Under the pieces are notes generated by a model. That model worked only from the letters and a program-made list of their open reading frames with translations, had not been told where the DNA came from and searched no databases. Shown piece after piece: positions 43,870 through 46,512 of a stretch of 46,512 nt of DNA (the first letter of the stretch is position 1; every line of letters begins with the position of its first letter). The stretch covers positions 1 through 46,512 of the forward strand of contig NZ_VMNX01000049.1 of assembly GCF_009377235.1 (NCBI RefSeq), given 5' to 3'. The DNA comes from Streptomyces acidicola (lineage in GTDB: Bacteria; Actinomycetota; Actinomycetes; Streptomycetales; Streptomycetaceae). Both the position numbers and the translations under genes were made by a program.

Positions 43870-45498
43870 ATGTTTAAGGTGCCGAAGAGCAGAAAGTTCC
43901 TCCACCTCGGGGTCGTCTCCGAGCGTGCGGCCGAGAAGTACGGCGACACCCCGATCACGCTCGACCACGACATGGACGCCTTCCCCGAGGCGGGCCGGAA
44001 GCTGACCGTCGCGGAGTTCGCCGGCCATGTGGCCGACACTGCCGACCGGCTGTGGGCGGCGGGGGTGCGCCCCAGTGAACACGTGGCCGTGCACAAGACG
44101 TCCAGCTTCGACATCACGGTGCTGGCCTGCGCCGCGGCACGGATCGGCGCGGTGCCGGCCATGCTCTCCCCGCACCTCGACGGCGAGACCATCGGCAGGC
44201 TGCTTCAGCGGCTGGAGCGTCCCACCCTGCTCACCGACGAGGCCAAGCTGACCGGTTCGCTCGCCGGGCTGCCGCTCACCGGGCTGACCGCGCGGGTCGT
44301 CACCGTGACAGGCTCCCACCCGGACGCCGTCTGCCTGACGGACCTCGAGGGGGCGCCGTCGCGCGGGCCGGTGCTGCTCGGGCCCGATCAGCCGGCCCTG
44401 ATGACGCACACCTCAGGGACCACCGGCATACCCAAGCTGGTGGTGCACTCGGCGCGTTCACTGGGCGCCCGCGGCAACTGGCAGGACAAGGTCGTCTCCT
44501 TCATCCGCAAGCGGGAGACCGTCGCCATGCACGTGTCGTACGTGCACTCGCGGATGTACCTGGGCCTGGCCGTGCTGCAGATGCGCGGCATGCCGATGGT
44601 CTTCATGAACGACGCCGGCCCGGCGCACGTCGCCGACATGCTGGTCCGTCACCGCCCGGGCGTCCTGGAGACCCACCCCAACTCGTTCCTGGAGTGGGAG
44701 GAGATGCTCAAGGACCCGCGCCGGCCGGTCTCCAACGTCAAGTACTTCAACAGCACCTTCGACGCGATCCACCCGAGCACGATGCACAAGTTCCTGCACG
44801 CCTCGGACCGCCGCAGCCCGGTGTTCCTCCAGGTGTACGGGCAGAGCGAGTGCGGCCCGCTGGCCGCCCGCACCTACCGGCGCCGCAACGCCCTGAAGGC
44901 CGACGGCCGCTGCCAGGGCTATCCCACGCCCGGCATGACCAAGTACCGGCTGGTGTCCCGGGGCGGCGCCAAGCCGTCCAAGGAGAACCCCGGCTACATC
45001 GACGTCTCCACGGCGGGCCGCGCGCTGACGTACTACGGCGAGCAGGAGCGCTTCGGCAAGCAGGTCATCGGCGAGTGGTGGCGCGGCGGCGACGTCGGCT
45101 ACCGCACCAAGTGGGGCTGCCTGCACCTGCTCGACCGGGAGGTCGACGTCATCCCGGGCATCGAGTCCACCCTGGAGCTCGAGGACGCGGTGCTGCACAG
45201 GCTGGACGAGCTGACCGAGCTGGTCATCGTGCCCGGCCCCGACAGGCGGCCGGTGCCGGTGGTGTGCACCCGCGGCGACAAGCCGCTCGACCCGGAGCGC
45301 TGGAAGGCCGCCGTCGCCGACCAGCCCGCGCTGTGCGCGCCGGTCCAGCGCCGTCTGTCCGACCTGCCGCGCACGGCCACCGCGAAGATCCGGCGGCTGG
45401 AGCTGGCCCGGCAGCTGGCCGAGCCCCGCGCACCGGGCAGGACCGCGGACGAGCCGCAGCAGACGGCCCTGGACCGAACCGGCATCGCCGCCTGCTGA
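43870..45498 (+). CDS. ANL-superfamily acyl/aryl-CoA ligase
   Basis: 542 residues from ATG 43870, GAGGAAG six bases upstream. Adenylate-forming motifs: THTSGTTGIPKLVVHS (A3), VYGQSECGPLA (A5), WWRGGDVGYRTKWGCLHLLD (A7), REVDVIPGIESTLELEDAVL (A8 region) and TATAKIRRLEL with the catalytic C-terminal Lys (A10). It has no carrier-protein domain, so the acyl-AMP probably goes to CoA or to a partner enzyme. The A4-A5 stretch (MHVSYVHSRMYLGLAVLQMR) is unusual for 3-hydroxybenzoate-type ligases, so the substrate is open: 3-hydroxyanthranilate itself or a second acid. It pairs logically with the KAS III-like and NAT-like enzymes. Confidence 0.9.
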   Translation: MFKVPKSRKFLHLGVVSERAAEKYGDTPITLDHDMDAFPEAGRKLTVAEFAGHVADTADRLWAAGVRPSEHVAVHKTSSFDITVLACAAARIGAVPAMLSPHLDGETIGRLLQRLERPTLLTDEAKLTGSLAGLPLTGLTARVVTVTGSHPDAVCLTDLEGAPSRGPVLLGPDQPALMTHTSGTTGIPKLVVHSARSLGARGNWQDKVVSFIRKRETVAMHVSYVHSRMYLGLAVLQMRGMPMVFMNDAGPAHVADMLVRHRPGVLETHPNSFLEWEEMLKDPRRPVSNVKYFNSTFDAIHPSTMHKFLHASDRRSPVFLQVYGQSECGPLAARTYRRRNALKADGRCQGYPTPGMTKYRLVSRGGAKPSKENPGYIDVSTAGRALTYYGEQERFGKQVIGEWWRGGDVGYRTKWGCLHLLDREVDVIPGIESTLELEDAVLHRLDELTELVIVPGPDRRPVPVVCTRGDKPLDPERWKAAVADQPALCAPVQRRLSDLPRTATAKIRRLELARQLAEPRAPGRTADEPQQTALDRTGIAAC

Positions 45499-45543
45499 AC
45501 GGCTTCGGCGGGCAGGCCGGCCGAGTGAAGGGAGAGTGTACGG

Positions 45544-45702
45544 GTGACAGCACGTCAGACGCCCGAGCCGCTGGAGGTGGGCCGCGGCCCGGCTCCCCCG
45601 GAACCGGGCTTCCTGGAGGTCTGGGCGCGGTCGGCCCCGATCCGCCTTGCCGGCTACGAGGACGACCTCGCCGAACCCCACATCCTGCAGGGCATCGACT
45701 GA
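45544..45702 (+). CDS. 52-residue acidic small protein
   Basis: GTG 45544 with AAGGGAGAG eight bases upstream, TGA at 45700-45702. It encodes a Pro/Glu-rich N-terminal half (TPEPLEVGRGPAPPEP) and an ordered-looking, amphipathic second half (GFLEVWARSAPIRLAGYEDD, LAEPHILQGID). No Cys, Ser or Thr in the C-terminal half, so it is not a lanthipeptide or thiopeptide precursor. The gene follows the ligase by 45 bases and precedes a strong hairpin, as the last gene of that operon. It may be a small partner of the ligase or a peptide substrate; no family is recognised. Confidence 0.6.
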   Translation: MTARQTPEPLEVGRGPAPPEPGFLEVWARSAPIRLAGYEDDLAEPHILQGID

Positions 45703-45719
45703 GCTCCGACGGCCCGCCG

Positions 45720-45756
45720 GCTGCCGGGCCCGCCCTTCGGCGGCGGGCCCGGCAGC
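45720..45756 (+). terminator. 15-bp stem-loop terminator
   Basis: GCTGCCGGGCCCGCC (45720-45734) and its complement (45742-45756) with a 7-base loop, 18 bases after the small protein's stop. It ends the ligase operon. Confidence 0.78.
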
Positions 45757-45785
45757 GGTGTGTCCCATCGGATTCTTCGATACGA

Positions 45786-45812
45786 ATTGAAAACCGCCAA
45801 GCCGGTTTGTTT
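45786..45812 (+). promoter_or_regulatory. ARE-like operator 8 (FMN reductase promoter)
   Basis: ATTGAAA, core ACC (45793-45795), N8, GGT (45804-45806), then TTGTTTCC. It lies about 40-65 bases upstream of ATG 45852 and is 22 kb away from the other operators, linking the distal biosynthetic genes directly to the receptor regulon. Confidence 0.8.
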
Positions 45813-45851
45813 CCCTGTTGGTGGAAGACCGACCGCCGTGAAAGGGCTGAC

Positions 45852-46436
45852 ATGTCGAGTGAACGCATCCGCGTGGCCGTGATCCTGTCGAGCGTACGCA
45901 AGGGCCGCTTCGGCCCCACGATCGCGAACTGGTTCGTCGGCACCGCCGACCAGCGCGACGACATCGAGGTCGACCTGGTCGACCTGGCGGACTTCCCGCT
46001 GCCGACCGCCCTGACCGACCAGCCGACGCCCGAGGTCGCCGAACTGCTCGGCGCGTTCTCGGCACGGCTGTCCGAGGCCGACGGCTTCGTTGTGGTGACG
46101 CCGGAGTACAACCACAGCTTCCCGGCCGCGCTGAAGGCCGCCCTGGACTGGACCCAGAACGAGTGGCACGCCAAGCCCGTCGGCTTCGTCGGCTACGGCG
46201 GCCTCGCCGGCGGCCTGCGCGCCGTCCAGCAGCTGCGGCACATCTTCAACGAGCTGCACGCGGTCACCGTCCGCGACGCCGTCAGCTTCCACGGCCCCTG
46301 GGAGCAGTTCGACTCCGAGGGCACCCTGACCGAGCCCGCGGCCGCCGAGGGGGCCGCCAAGGTCCTGTGGGACAAGCTGAGCTGGTGGGCCCTGGCCACC
46401 AGGGAGGCCAAGGCCTGCCGCCCGTACGACAACTGA
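45852..46436 (+). CDS. NADPH-dependent FMN reductase
   Basis: 194 residues from ATG 45852 with AAAGGG six bases upstream. Flavodoxin-like fold: VILSSVRKGRFGPTIANWF (FMN phosphate loop), VDLVDLADFPLP, and the family signature VVVTPEYNHSFPAALKAALD with VGFVGYGGLAGGLRAVQQLR. It would supply reduced FMN or act on quinones; chorismate synthase and any two-component oxygenase need reduced flavin. It has its own ARE-controlled promoter and may be the first gene of another operon beyond the window edge. Confidence 0.92.
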   Translation: MSSERIRVAVILSSVRKGRFGPTIANWFVGTADQRDDIEVDLVDLADFPLPTALTDQPTPEVAELLGAFSARLSEADGFVVVTPEYNHSFPAALKAALDWTQNEWHAKPVGFVGYGGLAGGLRAVQQLRHIFNELHAVTVRDAVSFHGPWEQFDSEGTLTEPAAAEGAAKVLWDKLSWWALATREAKACRPYDN

Positions 46437-46512
46437 CGCCCCGACGGGACAACCCGCCACCGGGCCGCACCCACCACCCCCGGGCCGCGGCCGGCCATGC
46501 CCTCCACCGGCC

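Noticed and set aside
1..46512. CRISPR arrays, tRNA and rRNA genes
   Set aside because: No regularly spaced direct repeats of CRISPR size and no tRNA- or rRNA-like sequence were noticed on reading; the palindromes at 1-268 are telomeric, not CRISPR.

Overview
The window reads as the left end of a linear Streptomyces replicon (chromosome arm or large linear plasmid). GC is very high, starts are often GTG or TTG, and a TTA codon occurs in a regulatory-cluster gene. The first ~268 bases are a run of hairpins with 3-nt loops, laid out like Streptomyces telomeres, and the first long gene is a TtrA-like subtelomeric helicase. Bases 1-9400 are typical subtelomeric material: a DUF6461-type protein, the helicase, a small basic protein, an HTH/coiled-coil/receiver regulator coupled to a small membrane protein, and broken mobile-element genes including a frameshifted Mu/TniA-type transposase.

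Bases 9400-24150 hold a gamma-butyrolactone-type signalling and regulatory block: a large SARP with NB-ARC domain, a pseudo-receptor-like TetR, an AfsA homologue, a true receptor-type TetR, an SDR reductase and an NAD-dependent epimerase-like protein. Eight autoregulatory-element-like operators sit in front of these and other genes; seven share the core ACC-N8-GGT (one with ACG) in an A-rich/T-rich setting. Mixed into the block is a partly decayed set of aromatic-pathway genes on the minus strand: a truncated lysR, a tyrA ACT fragment, an intact aroC, an IS701-like protein coupled to aroC by an ATGA overlap, a transketolase C-terminal fragment and a frameshifted half aroA. An aroE-aroK pair lies on the plus strand.

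Bases 24160-28000 are a scar of a mobile element: a P4/D5-type primase fragment with an internal deletion, a downstream hypothetical gene, iteron-like GCGACT repeats, about 1.1 kb without a convincing gene, and a second IS701-like protein that also lacks the expected catalytic acids.

Bases 28180-46436 are a biosynthetic cluster on the plus strand. A class II DAHP synthase, a PhzE-type ADIC synthase, a PhzD-type isochorismatase and an EntA/DhbA-type dehydrogenase together predict 3-hydroxyanthranilic acid. A KAS III-like enzyme, an arylamine N-acetyltransferase homologue and an ANL ligase could activate and acylate it. A PHBH-type FAD monooxygenase, two WrbA-like flavoproteins, a SnoaL-like protein and an FMN reductase could modify it. 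A carboxylesterase, two MFS exporters and an Rrf2 regulator complete the set. aroC, aroE, aroK and the DAHP synthase would raise chorismate supply, and the butyrolactone/SARP cascade would time expression. The final product cannot be read from the window; an acylated or oxidatively coupled 3-hydroxyanthranilate is the best inference, and the cluster may continue past the right edge.
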